From NCBI GenBank assembly GCA_046348365.1, contig JAXMEL010000008.1, positions 73,351 to 137,350 on the forward strand: a stretch of 64,000 bases of DNA. Direction: 5' to 3'. Positions within the stretch are counted from its first letter, which is position 1; every line of letters starts with the position of its first letter. Made by a program: the position numbers and the translations under genes. The notes beneath the pieces were generated by a model that worked only from the letters and a program-made list of their open reading frames with translations, was not told where the DNA came from and did no database searches. Shown piece by piece: positions 1 to 9,125 of this stretch. Source of the stretch: JAEUPI01 sp046348365. GTDB taxonomy: Bacteria; Pseudomonadota; Gammaproteobacteria; Burkholderiales; Burkholderiaceae_C.

Positions 1-58
1 CCGGGCGGCCGTTCGTGGCGGCCGCCGCGGTCGTGGGCGCGCTCTCGCTGTCTGACAT
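1..58 (-). CDS. possible 5' end of the gene following guaB (partial)
   Basis: After the guaB stop a minus-strand ATG at 56-58 opens a frame that stays open for 19 codons to the window edge. Its encoded start is Ser/Ala/Thr-rich (MSDSESAPTT...). The 11-base gap to guaB and only a weak GGGGCG upstream leave it uncertain. Product unknown; this could also be untranslated spacer before the next gene. Confidence 0.25.
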   Translation of the reverse strand, partial: MSDSESAPTTAAAATNGRP

Positions 59-69
59 CGCGCCCCGCG

Positions 70-1539
<1,470 letters not shown>

Positions 1540-1564
1540 GGGAAAGCTCCAGACGCAAAAGTGA

Positions 1565-1592
1565 ATTTTACACGTGCTGCCCGCGTGCGGAA
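1565..1592 (-). promoter_or_regulatory. candidate sigma70 promoter of guaB
   Basis: On the minus strand TTCCGC (1592-1587) and TAAAAT (1570-1565) are separated by 16 bases. The -10 matches the consensus well and the -35 weakly. The predicted transcript starts about 20 bases before the guaB ATG and would include its GGAG ribosome site. This is inference from spacing and hexamers only. Confidence 0.4.
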
Positions 1593-1695
1593 TTGCCGCG
1601 CACCCGAGCCATCACCGCGTCGCCACGAACAGCACGCGCGGGCCACCGCTACACTGCCGGGCGACCCGGCGCCGCCGGGACACGGAGTGCGCCTC

Positions 1696-2208
1696 ATGCG
1701 CCTGCACGCACTGATCGTCCTGCCGGTTGCGCTGCTGCTCGCGGCAGCGCCCGCGCTCGCGCAATGGAAGTGGAAGGACAGCCGCGGCCAGATCGTGGTG
1801 AGCGACACGCCGCCGCCGCGCGACATCCCCGAGCGCGACGTGCTCGGCAAGCCCGAGCCGAGCGTGCGCCGCGCAGCGTCGGCCCCGGCCGCCGCGTCAG
1901 CGCCCGAAGCCGGCACCGCGGCCAAGGCCGAAGCCGCCGCCAAGCCCAAGGTCGACCCCGAGCTCGAGGCGCGGCGCAAGAAGCTCGAGCAGGAACAGGC
2001 CGACAAGCAGAAGGCCGAGGACGAGAAGGTCGCCGCCGCGCGGGCCGAGAACTGCAAGCGCGCACGCTCGCAGATGTCGACGCTCGAATCGGGCATCAGG
2101 CTCTCGCGCACGAACGACAAGGGCGAGCGCGAGATCCTCGACGACAAGCAGCGCGCCGAGGAGATGGCGCGCACGCGAGCGATCATCGCCAGCGAGTGCC
2201 GGCAGTAG
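1696..2208 (+). CDS. exported DUF4124 domain protein
   Basis: A 170-residue protein with a clear Sec signal peptide (about residues 1-22, ending ALAQ). The short DUF4124 motif follows at once: WKWKDSRGQIVVSDTPPP. The rest is Ala/Lys/Glu-rich and probably helical or coiled (residues about 60-125), with one Cys (ENCKRARSQM) and another near the C-terminus (ASECRQ). DUF4124 proteins are common periplasmic proteins of unknown role in beta- and gammaproteobacteria. The ATG at 1696 was chosen because it begins the signal peptide and has ACGGAG nine bases upstream; the frame is open much further upstream but without meaning. Convergent with rnfH. Confidence 0.85.
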   Translation: MRLHALIVLPVALLLAAAPALAQWKWKDSRGQIVVSDTPPPRDIPERDVLGKPEPSVRRAASAPAAASAPEAGTAAKAEAAAKPKVDPELEARRKKLEQEQADKQKAEDEKVAAARAENCKRARSQMSTLESGIRLSRTNDKGEREILDDKQRAEEMARTRAIIASECRQ

Positions 2209-2294
2209 CGGCCGCTATCGCAGCGGCAGAAAGTTCGCAGCGGCCGCTGTCGCGGCGGCGAAAAGTTCGTAGCGGCCGCTATCGCAGCGGCCGC
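2207..2294. repeat. 32-bp tandem repeat, 2.75 copies, hairpin-forming
   Basis: Units begin at 2207, 2239 and 2271 and each opens with AGCGGCCGCT. Units 1 and 2 are 32 bases long with a shared AAAGTTCG tail; unit 3 stops after 24 bases. The last unit reads GCGGCCGC-TATCGCA-GCGGCCGC, an 8-bp stem with a 7-base loop, and shorter versions form in the other units. The array fills the gap between the convergent DUF4124 and rnfH genes. It starts in the DUF4124 stop codon and includes the rnfH stop codon and last few codons. A two-way transcription terminator is the simplest reading; no U-run is present. Confidence 0.8.
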
Positions 2295-2593
2295 GTGCGT
2301 TTCAGGCCGTCACGTCGATAGCGCAGGCGGCGCGCCTCCTTCGGGTCCACCGTCAGCGGGCGCGTGAGTTCCACGCGATCGCCCTCGCGCAGCACGGTGC
2401 CGGCCGCCACCACACGGTCCCACACGCCGGCCTGCAGCGGTGCCAGCTCGTCGGCGCTCAGCTCGTCGACCAGGCCGCTCGCGCGCAGCGCATCGGCCAC
2501 CGTGGCGCCTGCGGCCAGGCGCAGCGCGCGCACCGTCACCCGGTGCGGCGCGGCGGCGTAGACGACCTCCACCGCGATCTCATCGACTGCCAT
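2279..2593 (-). CDS. rnfH: RnfH family (UPF0125) protein
   Basis: A 104-residue protein with the beta-grasp, ubiquitin-like pattern of the RnfH/RatB family: IAVEVVYAAAPHRVTVRAL, GATVADALRASG, then GDRVELTRPLTVDPKEARRLR. The PL-x-DPKE-x-RR-x-R tail is typical of this family. It overlaps the upstream ratA-type gene by 14 bases, the conserved arrangement in proteobacteria, so the two are co-translated. The function is not firmly established; some Rnf operons carry a homologue. The C-terminal codons lie inside the tandem repeat. Confidence 0.9.
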   Translation of the reverse strand: MAVDEIAVEVVYAAAPHRVTVRALRLAAGATVADALRASGLVDELSADELAPLQAGVWDRVVAAGTVLREGDRVELTRPLTVDPKEARRLRYRRDGLKRTRPLR

Positions 2594-3041
2594 ACACCTG
2601 CTCGGCCCGCACCACGAAGCGGTCGACGAAGGTGTTGGCCACCTTGTCGAACACGGGGCTCAGCACGCTCTCGAGCGGCCTGCTGGCGAAGGCGTAGCTC
2701 ATGTCGAACTCGATGCGGCAGGCCCGGGCCTGGTCCGGCGCGTCGCCGGGCTGTCCGATCGGCAGGAACTGCCAATGCCCGTCGAGCACCGAGAACGGCC
2801 CGTCGACGAGCTTGATCAGCACCGAGCGCGCGATCTGATGCTGGTTCTTCGTGGTGAACGCGTGCCGCACGCCGGCATAGGCCAGGTGCAGCCGCGCGGT
2901 CATCGTCTCGTCGGTGGCTTCGATGACCTCGGTGTGCTCGCACCAGGGCAGGAACTGCGGATACTGCAGCACGTCGACCACCAGGTCGTACATCTCGCGC
3001 GGCGAGTACCAGAGCAGCACCGACTTGTGGACACGCTTCAT
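2580..3041 (-). CDS. START/Coq10-like protein, RatA family
   Basis: A 153-residue single-domain protein of the polyketide-cyclase/START fold (RatA/YfjG, Coq10-like). It opens with MKRVHKSVLLWYSPREMYDLVVDV and YPQFLPWCEHTEV, followed by alternating strands (ETMTARLHLAYAGVR) and the C-terminal helix FDKVANTFVDRFVVRAEQVY. E. coli RatA was reported to block 70S formation; Coq10 homologues bind ubiquinone. Either role is possible here. It is divergent from smpB with only 32 bases between the starts, and followed by overlapping rnfH. Confidence 0.88.
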   Translation of the reverse strand: MKRVHKSVLLWYSPREMYDLVVDVLQYPQFLPWCEHTEVIEATDETMTARLHLAYAGVRHAFTTKNQHQIARSVLIKLVDGPFSVLDGHWQFLPIGQPGDAPDQARACRIEFDMSYAFASRPLESVLSPVFDKVANTFVDRFVVRAEQVYGSR

Positions 3042-3073
3042 ACTATCGGGTTGATTTTAGATTCCGACCGCGC

Positions 3074-3544
3074 ATGACAGCTCCCATCGCCGAGAACCGG
3101 CGTGCCCGATACGACTACCTGATCGAAGAGCGCTTCGAGGCCGGCATCGTGCTCGAGGGCTGGGAGATCAAGGCCATCCGCGAGGGCCAGGTGCAGCTCA
3201 CCGACGGCTACGTGGTGATCCGCGACGGCGAGCTGTGGCTGATCGGCTGCCGCATCAACGCGTTGCGCTCGGCCTCGACGCACGTGCGGCCCGAGGCCGA
3301 CCGCACCAAGAAGCTGCTGATGCACAAGGCCGAGATCCGCCGCCTGATCGGCAAGGTGGAGCAGCGCGGCTACACGCTGGTGCCGCTGAACCTGCACTAC
3401 AAGGGCGGCCGCGTGAAGGTCGAGATCGCGCTGGCCAAGGGCAAGGCCCAGCACGACAAGCGCGAGACCGAGAAGAAGCGCGACTGGGAACGCGAGAAGG
3501 GCCGGCTGATGCGGCACAAGGTCTCGTCGGCGCCGAAGGCCTGA
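3074..3544 (+). CDS. smpB: SsrA-binding protein (trans-translation)
   Basis: Binds tmRNA and brings it to stalled ribosomes. The 156 residues fit the family. Diagnostic segments are ENRRARYDYLIEERFEAGIVL, EGWEIKAIREGQ, the central LLMHKAEIRRLIGKVEQRGYTLVPL, and the basic C-terminal tail DKRETEKKRDWEREKGRLM that enters the mRNA channel. The ATG is only 32 bases from the divergent ratA-type start, so the two share a very short control region. Confidence 0.97.
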   Translation: MTAPIAENRRARYDYLIEERFEAGIVLEGWEIKAIREGQVQLTDGYVVIRDGELWLIGCRINALRSASTHVRPEADRTKKLLMHKAEIRRLIGKVEQRGYTLVPLNLHYKGGRVKVEIALAKGKAQHDKRETEKKRDWEREKGRLMRHKVSSAPKA

Positions 3545-3586
3545 GCCTGCGCGCCGCCAGGCTGCGCGCAAGCCGGGTCGCCCGCC

Positions 3587-5476
3587 TCAGCGCAGGTTCT
3601 GCACCGCGACCCCCGTGCCGGTCTTGCGCCCCGACGCGCAGCAACTGTCCGGCCGCGGCTCCGGCGCGGTGGCCTTCAACATGCATTGCGCTACCGGGCC
3701 GCGCGCGCCGGCCTTCATGAAGGTCCAGGCCTGGCAGCGCGCCGCCAACGCGCAGGCGGCCTGGCATTGCGCCGCCTCGGGACGCGTGGGCTCGAACGCG
3801 AACAGATCGCCTCCGGGCCGGTCGGCGTCGATCTCGATGCCGGCTGCGTTGGCCACCGGCGCCGGCAACGCCGGCACCGCCGGCACCGCCGCGACCGGCG
3901 CACCCGCGGTCGCCGCCCAGTCGTAGCGCATGCGCTGCGGCGTGGCGCCGGCCGGCGGCGTGAGCGCATAAAACTCGCCGCGCAGCGCGCTGCCATTGGC
4001 GGTGCCGGTGAAGAGCTGGATCGCTTGCGCACCGCTGTAGCGGACGAACGCCACGGTCGCGGTGCCTGCCGCGTAGTGGCCGTCGATGCGGTCGCTCTGG
4101 TAGGCCGTACCGCTCAAAGCGCCGTCGGCCGCCTGCGCCAGCTGCAACGCGCCGCGGTGGCCATTGCCGTTCAGCTCCATCGCGCCGGCAATGCTCGCGG
4201 GCCCGGCGTTGCCTGCCGGCATTGCACCGGGGCTCGAAGGCGCGTCTGCGCCGCGCTGCGCGGCGAAGGCGAACACATTGCGCGACGTCGCGCCGCCGGC
4301 CGAGTGGGCGTTCAGCGCGTAGAAGCGCCCTGCCAGGCTCGCTCCGTCGGCCGACACCTGCGCCACGTAGGCCTGGATCGGGCGCCCGATCGGCCCGCGC
4401 AACAGCACGGCCGTGCGCTCGCCAGCTGCGAAGTAGCCGGCCAGCGGCTCGCCGTAGATCGTGCCGGTCAACGTGCCGTCTGCCGTCTGCCGCAGCACGA
4501 CGTCGCCCGCGTGACCGTTGCCGTTGATGCGCCAGCTGGCCGACAGGTCGTTCGGCGATGCTGCTGCGGCGGCCGGGGTCGGCGCCGGCGGCGCTGCTGC
4601 GACTGCCGGCATCGGCGGCGCTGCTGCAACTGCCGGCTTCGGCGGCGCCGGCAGCAGGAAGCCACCCGGGGCCGGCGGTGGGGCGGAGCCTTTGCTGATG
4701 CCGAACCCGCCCGGCGCAGGCGGCAAGCCAGGCTGAGCCGACGGCGCGGCCGCTGGCGGCGGCGTGGCCGCTGGCGGCGGCGTGGCCGGAGCCGGCGCTG
4801 CCGCGGGTGGCGCTGCCGGCGCAGCGGCATGCGTCGACGGCGCCGCCGCACCTGAATCGAGCCCCGGCCGGCGGCACACGCGCGCCTTGATGTCGAGCAC
4901 CAGGTTCGCATCGCACAACCCGGCCGATGCCGCGATCACCAGCCGCTCGGTGGGTACCCTGCACCCGCGCTCGCCCAGCCGGCCGCACTCGGGCCGCACA
5001 CAACGGCCATTGCGCTCGGTGAGGTCGAGGTCGCAGCTCGGGATGCGATCGACCACCGTACAGGCCACCTCGTTCAGGCGGCCGCATGGCGGACGCACGC
5101 ACACGGCGCGCAGCAGGTCGAGCTTGAGGTTCGCGTCGCACGGCTGCGGCACCGGCCGCGCCAGGAGAAAGTCCCACAGCACGCGCTCGGCCCCGCAGGG
5201 CCGCTCGCCGGCGCGGCCGCAGGCCGGCCGCTCGCACACGTTCGTCAACGCGTTCTCCGACAGATTGACGTCGCAGCTGGGCACGCGCTCGAACACCTTG
5301 CACGCGCGCTGGCCTTCGGCGCCGCAGTCGGCATGGGCCGGCGTGGCCAGCCACAGCAACGGCAGCGCCGCGAGCAGCCAGCGGATGAACACGAGCCGCG
5401 GCCGCCGAGGCGGCGTCGGCTTCAGCACCCTCACCCGTCGGGCGAGCGATCCCAGCATCTCGAACCCTGTTTGCAT
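3587..5476 (-). CDS. exported protein with Cys repeats, duplicated beta domain and C-terminal PAN domain
   Basis: A 629-residue protein, last gene of the minus-strand cluster. A long basic N-region and hydrophobic stretch (about 28-49, ending PAHA) form a signal peptide. Residues 51-204 hold four Cys-rich repeats of the form CGRxGExxC...CDxNL...C-x-RP. A Pro/Ala linker spans about 205-308. Two similar beta-rich segments follow (about 312-404 and 430-510), each opening with an INGNGH or LNGNGH motif and containing DG-x-L-x-GT-x-Y. A PAN/Apple-like domain closes it (about 546-620, Cys 571, 575, 581, 598, 612, 613). PAN domains bind protein or sugar, so a surface or extracellular ligand-binding role is likely. 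The start at 5476 has GGAG nine bases upstream; starts at 5494 or 5458 are possible. Confidence 0.8.
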   Translation of the reverse strand: MQTGFEMLGSLARRVRVLKPTPPRRPRLVFIRWLLAALPLLWLATPAHADCGAEGQRACKVFERVPSCDVNLSENALTNVCERPACGRAGERPCGAERVLWDFLLARPVPQPCDANLKLDLLRAVCVRPPCGRLNEVACTVVDRIPSCDLDLTERNGRCVRPECGRLGERGCRVPTERLVIAASAGLCDANLVLDIKARVCRRPGLDSGAAAPSTHAAAPAAPPAAAPAPATPPPAATPPPAAAPSAQPGLPPAPGGFGISKGSAPPPAPGGFLLPAPPKPAVAAAPPMPAVAAAPPAPTPAAAAASPNDLSASWRINGNGHAGDVVLRQTADGTLTGTIYGEPLAGYFAAGERTAVLLRGPIGRPIQAYVAQVSADGASLAGRFYALNAHSAGGATSRNVFAFAAQRGADAPSSPGAMPAGNAGPASIAGAMELNGNGHRGALQLAQAADGALSGTAYQSDRIDGHYAAGTATVAFVRYSGAQAIQLFTGTANGSALRGEFYALTPPAGATPQRMRYDWAATAGAPVAAVPAVPALPAPVANAAGIEIDADRPGGDLFAFEPTRPEAAQCQAACALAARCQAWTFMKAGARGPVAQCMLKATAPEPRPDSCCASGRKTGTGVAVQNLR

Positions 5477-5532
5477 TGCGCGCGACTCCAGCATGAAGTT
5501 GGGGTTTCGTTTCGAGCGGGCCGAGTCGCGGG

Positions 5533-6354
5533 TCAGCGCAGAATCGACCAATCCATCGTCAACTCGCCGCCCTTGACCGGCCGCACGCTCTTGGCGGCCT
5601 TCGGCGGGCCGTTGACCACCGGCGGCTCGACATCGGGAAACGGCGACACCCGCGTCCGGCCTTTGCTCTTGCCGTTGATCGCGCCGGTGGCCTCCTGCTC
5701 GAACTCGAAGGTCGGTGACAGCGGCTGGCTGATGCGGTACTGCGAGACCTGCTTGCGCAGGTCGTGCTCGATCTGGAAGCCCTTGGGCATCTGCTCGACC
5801 TTCTCGGTGCCCGTCACGGTGCGGGTCGTGGTGTACGGGCGGTCGCCGCCCTCGCCGCTGTCCATGCCGCGCTCGACGATGCGGTCGTTGACCGTCAGCG
5901 TCATGTCCGTGCACGCGCCGCCGGTGCCCCACACGACGTAGTTCGGGTCGCTGCGCGTGGCCGCCTTGGCGCTGGAGGCTATCTTGTCCATCGCACCGGC
6001 GCTCTGCATCTTCTGCGCGAGCGCCGACAGGCAGGCCATGTCCTTGCCGCACTTCTTCATCTCTTCCTGGAACGGCGCCATGGCCGACTGGCCGGCCTTC
6101 TGGTGCACATCGCGCTCTGCCATCTCGGCTTTCGACAGCCCGTCGATGCCGAACGAACCCGGTATGCCGACCAGCACCGGGCAGCTGCCCTTGAAGACGT
6201 GATGGATGCTGGATGCGCCCGCCTTGGCCGTATAGGTCACCGTGAAGCGCAGCGTGCGCTTGGCACCGGGCGGATCGTCGGCGATGGCGGGGGCTGCCGC
6301 GATCGCGACCAGCGCACCGACGAACACGGACTCGAGGCATGAGGACATCGACAT
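5533..6354 (-). CDS. exported protein of unknown function
   Basis: A 273-residue protein with a signal peptide (about 1-26, ending PAIA). The mature part has three or four Cys, one pair in a short KKCGKDMACLSAL helix, and strand-like segments such as TLRFTVTYTAK and MTLTVNDRIVERGM. No family is recognised. The ATG at 6354 has GGAG six bases upstream, better than ATGs further out. It sits 35 bases after the previous gene and 56 before the PAN-domain gene, within the same transcription unit. Confidence 0.75.
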   Translation of the reverse strand: MSMSSCLESVFVGALVAIAAAPAIADDPPGAKRTLRFTVTYTAKAGASSIHHVFKGSCPVLVGIPGSFGIDGLSKAEMAERDVHQKAGQSAMAPFQEEMKKCGKDMACLSALAQKMQSAGAMDKIASSAKAATRSDPNYVVWGTGGACTDMTLTVNDRIVERGMDSGEGGDRPYTTTRTVTGTEKVEQMPKGFQIEHDLRKQVSQYRISQPLSPTFEFEQEATGAINGKSKGRTRVSPFPDVEPPVVNGPPKAAKSVRPVKGGELTMDWSILR

Positions 6355-6389
6355 GTTCAGCTCCAGACTTTCGACGATCGACTCGTCGC

Positions 6390-6707
6390 TCAACGTGAAC
6401 CGGCTTTGGACAGCGGCCGCACCAAGACCTCGCCCGACAGCGCCGACGACAGGCGCTTCTCTTGGGCAATCTGCTTGCAGGTCTGCATCAGCCGCGCGTT
6501 GCCGCTCCATGCGGGCGTCGGCTTCACGCACAGGCCGAACTGCGCGTCGCAGCTGCGCACGAGCCGCTCGTCGAACGGCAGGTCGTAGTTGGCGCAGGCT
6601 GATCGACTGGGGCCTTTGACGTCGGCCGCCCAGGCCGGGCCGCTGGACAAGACGATCCAGGCGCTGCAGCCCAGCAGCCTGGCGATGTGCATAGGACGAC
6701 GTGACAT
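6390..6707 (-). CDS. small exported Cys-containing protein
   Basis: A 105-residue protein with a signal peptide (about 1-31, ending AWAAD). Mature Cys occur in RSACANYDL, VRSCDAQFGLCVKP and MQTCKQ, four in all, suggesting two disulfides in a small periplasmic or secreted domain. Family not recognised. The ATG at 6707 is preceded by GAGGAGA five bases away; an in-frame ATG 30 bases further out lacks this. The CDxxxGLC segment loosely recalls the CDxNL Cys repeats of the PAN-domain protein downstream. Confidence 0.72.
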   Translation of the reverse strand: MSRRPMHIARLLGCSAWIVLSSGPAWAADVKGPSRSACANYDLPFDERLVRSCDAQFGLCVKPTPAWSGNARLMQTCKQIAQEKRLSSALSGEVLVRPLSKAGSR

Positions 6708-6752
6708 GCGGTCTCCTCGGTAGATGGCGATGGACACGAACGGCGCGCGGCC

Positions 6753-7280
6753 TCAGCGGCGCTCGGTCTGCGGCGACTCGCCGCCCGCGCGCACGCTGCC
6801 CTTCGGGCTCGATGGCTTGTTGTCGGGCAGGCCCTGCGCCTTGCGGCGCTGAATGTCGAGGTCGTCCATCTCGTCCTCGTCACCGGTGGCACGGGCGCGC
6901 TGGCCGGCGGGAGGCTTGACCGCCCCCTTGGTGCCGGGCGCGGCCAGCAGCGTGGTGCTTCGCTGCAGCGGCACGACCTGTTGTGCGGGTGCCGGCGCCG
7001 GCGTCGTGATGACCGTCTTCGCCGCGGGCCGCGCCACAGCGCCGCCGTTGAGCTTGCGGCCGATGTAGATGTCGTCCTCGGTCTGGGTGCCGGGGCCGGC
7101 GGTGGTCGACACGGCACCGGGAACCTTGCGCGTCACGTCGGCGCGCGGCTGCTCGCTGCCGGGCTTGGGCAGCGCTGCGCCGCCGAGCTGCGCCTGCGCG
7201 GTGCCGACCGACAGCGCGCCAAGCACGAGCCAGCCGCACGCCTGCCGCAGCGATCGGAGGACCTGCGTGAATGAACCCAT
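6753..7280 (-). CDS. exported low-complexity protein of unknown function
   Basis: A 175-residue protein with a signal peptide (about 1-31, ending AQAQ), then a Pro/Ala/Thr/Gly-rich, probably disordered chain. An acidic patch (GDEDEMDDLDIQRRKAQG) lies at about 135-152. No Cys in the mature part and no recognisable domain. AGGAGA lies seven bases before the ATG. It belongs to the same minus-strand run as its neighbours; composition suggests a flexible spacer or matrix-associated protein, but function is unknown. Confidence 0.68.
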   Translation of the reverse strand: MGSFTQVLRSLRQACGWLVLGALSVGTAQAQLGGAALPKPGSEQPRADVTRKVPGAVSTTAGPGTQTEDDIYIGRKLNGGAVARPAAKTVITTPAPAPAQQVVPLQRSTTLLAAPGTKGAVKPPAGQRARATGDEDEMDDLDIQRRKAQGLPDNKPSSPKGSVRAGGESPQTERR

Positions 7281-7329
7281 GGCGTTCTCCTGATGTGGTT
7301 GGGGGTTGGTGTGGTCGCGACCTGCAGGA

Positions 7330-7899
7330 TCAGCGCGCCAGCATGCGCAAGGTCGTGAACAGCTCGGTGGCCTGCGGCGCGAGCCGGTTGAAGGCGTCAT
7401 GGCTCGCGGCCACGAACACCACCATCGCGAAGCGCTGCTGCTGCGCGGTGGCCAGGAAGCTCATGTAGCGGGGCCCGCCGTCGCTGTCGTAGCTGGCGAA
7501 GTACGCGGCGTAGGGGCCGCTCGCGGCCTGGCCGCGCTGCGGCGCTACGGGTGTCGCAGCGCGCAGGCCCCAGAACTGCTCCAGGGCCGCGCGCTCGCTG
7601 GTGAACTGCCTGTCGAAGTCGCCCGCCACAGGCTTGGGCGCGATCACCAGAATCTGCGCCGCAGCACCGGCATCGCCGGCTGGCGAGAGCACGTCGCTGT
7701 CGCCGTCGCTGCTGCGCGACCAGCCGGCCGGTGCGGTGAAGCTGGCTCGCGGGCCGACCGAAGCCGACGCGCTTTGCGCGGCGGCGCTGCCCGGCACCGC
7801 TGCCGGCGCGGCGCAGAGGGCGGCCATGAGTACCGCCGTCAGCGTGCCGCCGACCGGCCGCGGTCGCACGCGTGCCGCTGGGGATCCGGTCGAACGCAT
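7330..7899 (-). CDS. exported protein of unknown function
   Basis: A 189-residue protein. A signal peptide spans about 1-45 with a long n-region, ending SAAAQ. The mature chain begins ASFTAPAGWSRSSDG and continues as alternating strands and helices (AAQILVIAPKPVAGDFDRQF, YAAYFASYDSDGGPRYMSF, FAMVVFVAASHDAFNRL). This resembles small periplasmic proteins that read 'tPaGW...' but I cannot name the family. The ATG shares one base with the upstream gene's TGA, so the two are translationally coupled. Confidence 0.72.
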   Translation of the reverse strand: MRSTGSPAARVRPRPVGGTLTAVLMAALCAAPAAVPGSAAAQSASASVGPRASFTAPAGWSRSSDGDSDVLSPAGDAGAAAQILVIAPKPVAGDFDRQFTSERAALEQFWGLRAATPVAPQRGQAASGPYAAYFASYDSDGGPRYMSFLATAQQQRFAMVVFVAASHDAFNRLAPQATELFTTLRMLAR

Positions 7900-8444
7900 C
7901 AGCGCACCATCGCGTCGGCCAGCGGCACACGCTGTTCGCCGCCGGCCAGTTGAACGATCACAGCGCCGCGCTCGAAGCGCACGTCTTCGCCGGCGCGCGG
8001 CAGGTCTTGTGTGTGCAACGCCTCGCAGCGTGTGAGGTCGAGCACCGTGGCCGCGAACTGCGCCTCGCCGCGCAGCTTCGTCAGCACCACGGCCCACAGG
8101 CCGTCGCCCGAATGCACCACGCGTTGCGAACGGAAGTCACCCAGCGGCACATGCCGGCGAGCCAGGCCGTCGGGCCCCAGCAGGCTCAGCGTGCCCCGGT
8201 CCGGCGTCGCCTGCACGCGGCAGGTGCCGCCGGCGGCGCTGGGCATGGCCGCCACCATCGCCGCCGCGACGGCCCGCGGCGCCACGGATGCAGGCGCTGC
8301 CGCGCGTCGCTCCGGCAATTGCGGCGTCTGGATCTGAATGCCCTGCGCAAGCACCGTCATGGCCACGGCAGCGCCACCGAGCAACGTCAACAACGATCGG
8401 GCCCGGTCGCCGAGCCGCACGCCGCGACGCAGAGGCCAGCTCAT
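7899..8444 (-). CDS. membrane-anchored or exported protein of unknown function
   Basis: A 181-residue protein with a basic N-terminus and one hydrophobic segment at about 17-34 (SLLTLLGGAAVAMTVLAQ), either signal peptide or anchor. A beta-rich C-terminal half (about 75-181) has one Cys in GGTCRVQATPD and one in LTRCEALHTQ. Family not recognised. Its stop overlaps the next start, and its own ATG overlaps the preceding gene's TGA by four bases, placing it in a tightly coupled block. Confidence 0.7.
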   Translation of the reverse strand: MSWPLRRGVRLGDRARSLLTLLGGAAVAMTVLAQGIQIQTPQLPERRAAAPASVAPRAVAAAMVAAMPSAAGGTCRVQATPDRGTLSLLGPDGLARRHVPLGDFRSQRVVHSGDGLWAVVLTKLRGEAQFAATVLDLTRCEALHTQDLPRAGEDVRFERGAVIVQLAGGEQRVPLADAMVR

Positions 8445-9121
8445 CGCCACCCCTGCGTGGTCGGTGCGGGCAGCGGTGAGGGCAACCCGATCCGCAGTTC
8501 CAGCAGACCCACCGCGGCGGAGGCTGCGCCGAGCGGCCCGGCCGGCACCGCAGGCGCGGTGGCATGGCGCGCGTCGCCCGCTGCGCTGGACCACCACGGC
8601 GGCGCTGCAGGGTCGAGCTGCACCCGCGTGCGCGCCTGCAGGTGCACCACGGGCGGCCGGGCACCCGATGCGCTCCACTGTTCGATCAGCAGGTACACCG
8701 CGTCGGCCTGGCTGTGCGCAGGCAGCACGAGCGGCACTGTGCGCAACGCGCCGCGCGCGGCACGCGTCGCTTCGTGCACCGGCACCGGCAGGACCACCGC
8801 CGGTGCGGCATCGGGCGGCGCGTCGAGCACGCTGATGCGCACCTGATGCGCGCGCGCATGCGGCCACAGCGCCAGCTGCACAGGCTGGCCCGGCGTCATC
8901 GGCAGCAGCACCAGCGCATACCAGGCACCCGCGCGCGACGTGTGGCGCTGCAGCGCGCCGCCGGCCGGTCGCCAGTCGTGCAGCGGCAAGGCGGGCGCGT
9001 CGGCCTGGAGCACGTCGACCGCAGCGTCCCACGGTGCGGCGACGGCGGGATGCGCCAGCGCCATCGCGGGCCAGGCCACGCACCAGGCGGCCACGCATCC
9101 GGCGCCGAGCGGCCACTTCAT
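8441..9121 (-). CDS. exported beta-rich protein of unknown function
   Basis: A 226-residue protein with a signal peptide (about 1-23, MKWPLGAGCVAAWCVAWPAM). The rest is Ala/Pro/Val-rich with strand-like segments (AWYALVLLPMTPGQPVQLALW, VRISVLDAPPDA, AVYLLIEQWSASG). It ends in a short hydrophobic run (GAASAAVGLLELRIGLP). No catalytic motif is visible. It starts four bases downstream of the CsgG-like gene and overlaps the next gene by four bases, so it probably works with the CsgG-like protein. Confidence 0.7.
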   Translation of the reverse strand: MKWPLGAGCVAAWCVAWPAMALAHPAVAAPWDAAVDVLQADAPALPLHDWRPAGGALQRHTSRAGAWYALVLLPMTPGQPVQLALWPHARAHQVRISVLDAPPDAAPAVVLPVPVHEATRAARGALRTVPLVLPAHSQADAVYLLIEQWSASGARPPVVHLQARTRVQLDPAAPPWWSSAAGDARHATAPAVPAGPLGAASAAVGLLELRIGLPSPLPAPTTQGWR

Positions 9122-9125
9122 GCGC

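Noticed and set aside
4560..4860. GCCGGC-rich repeats in the PAN-domain gene
   Set aside because: They encode the Pro/Ala linker; the repetition follows from low-complexity protein sequence, not a separate DNA element.
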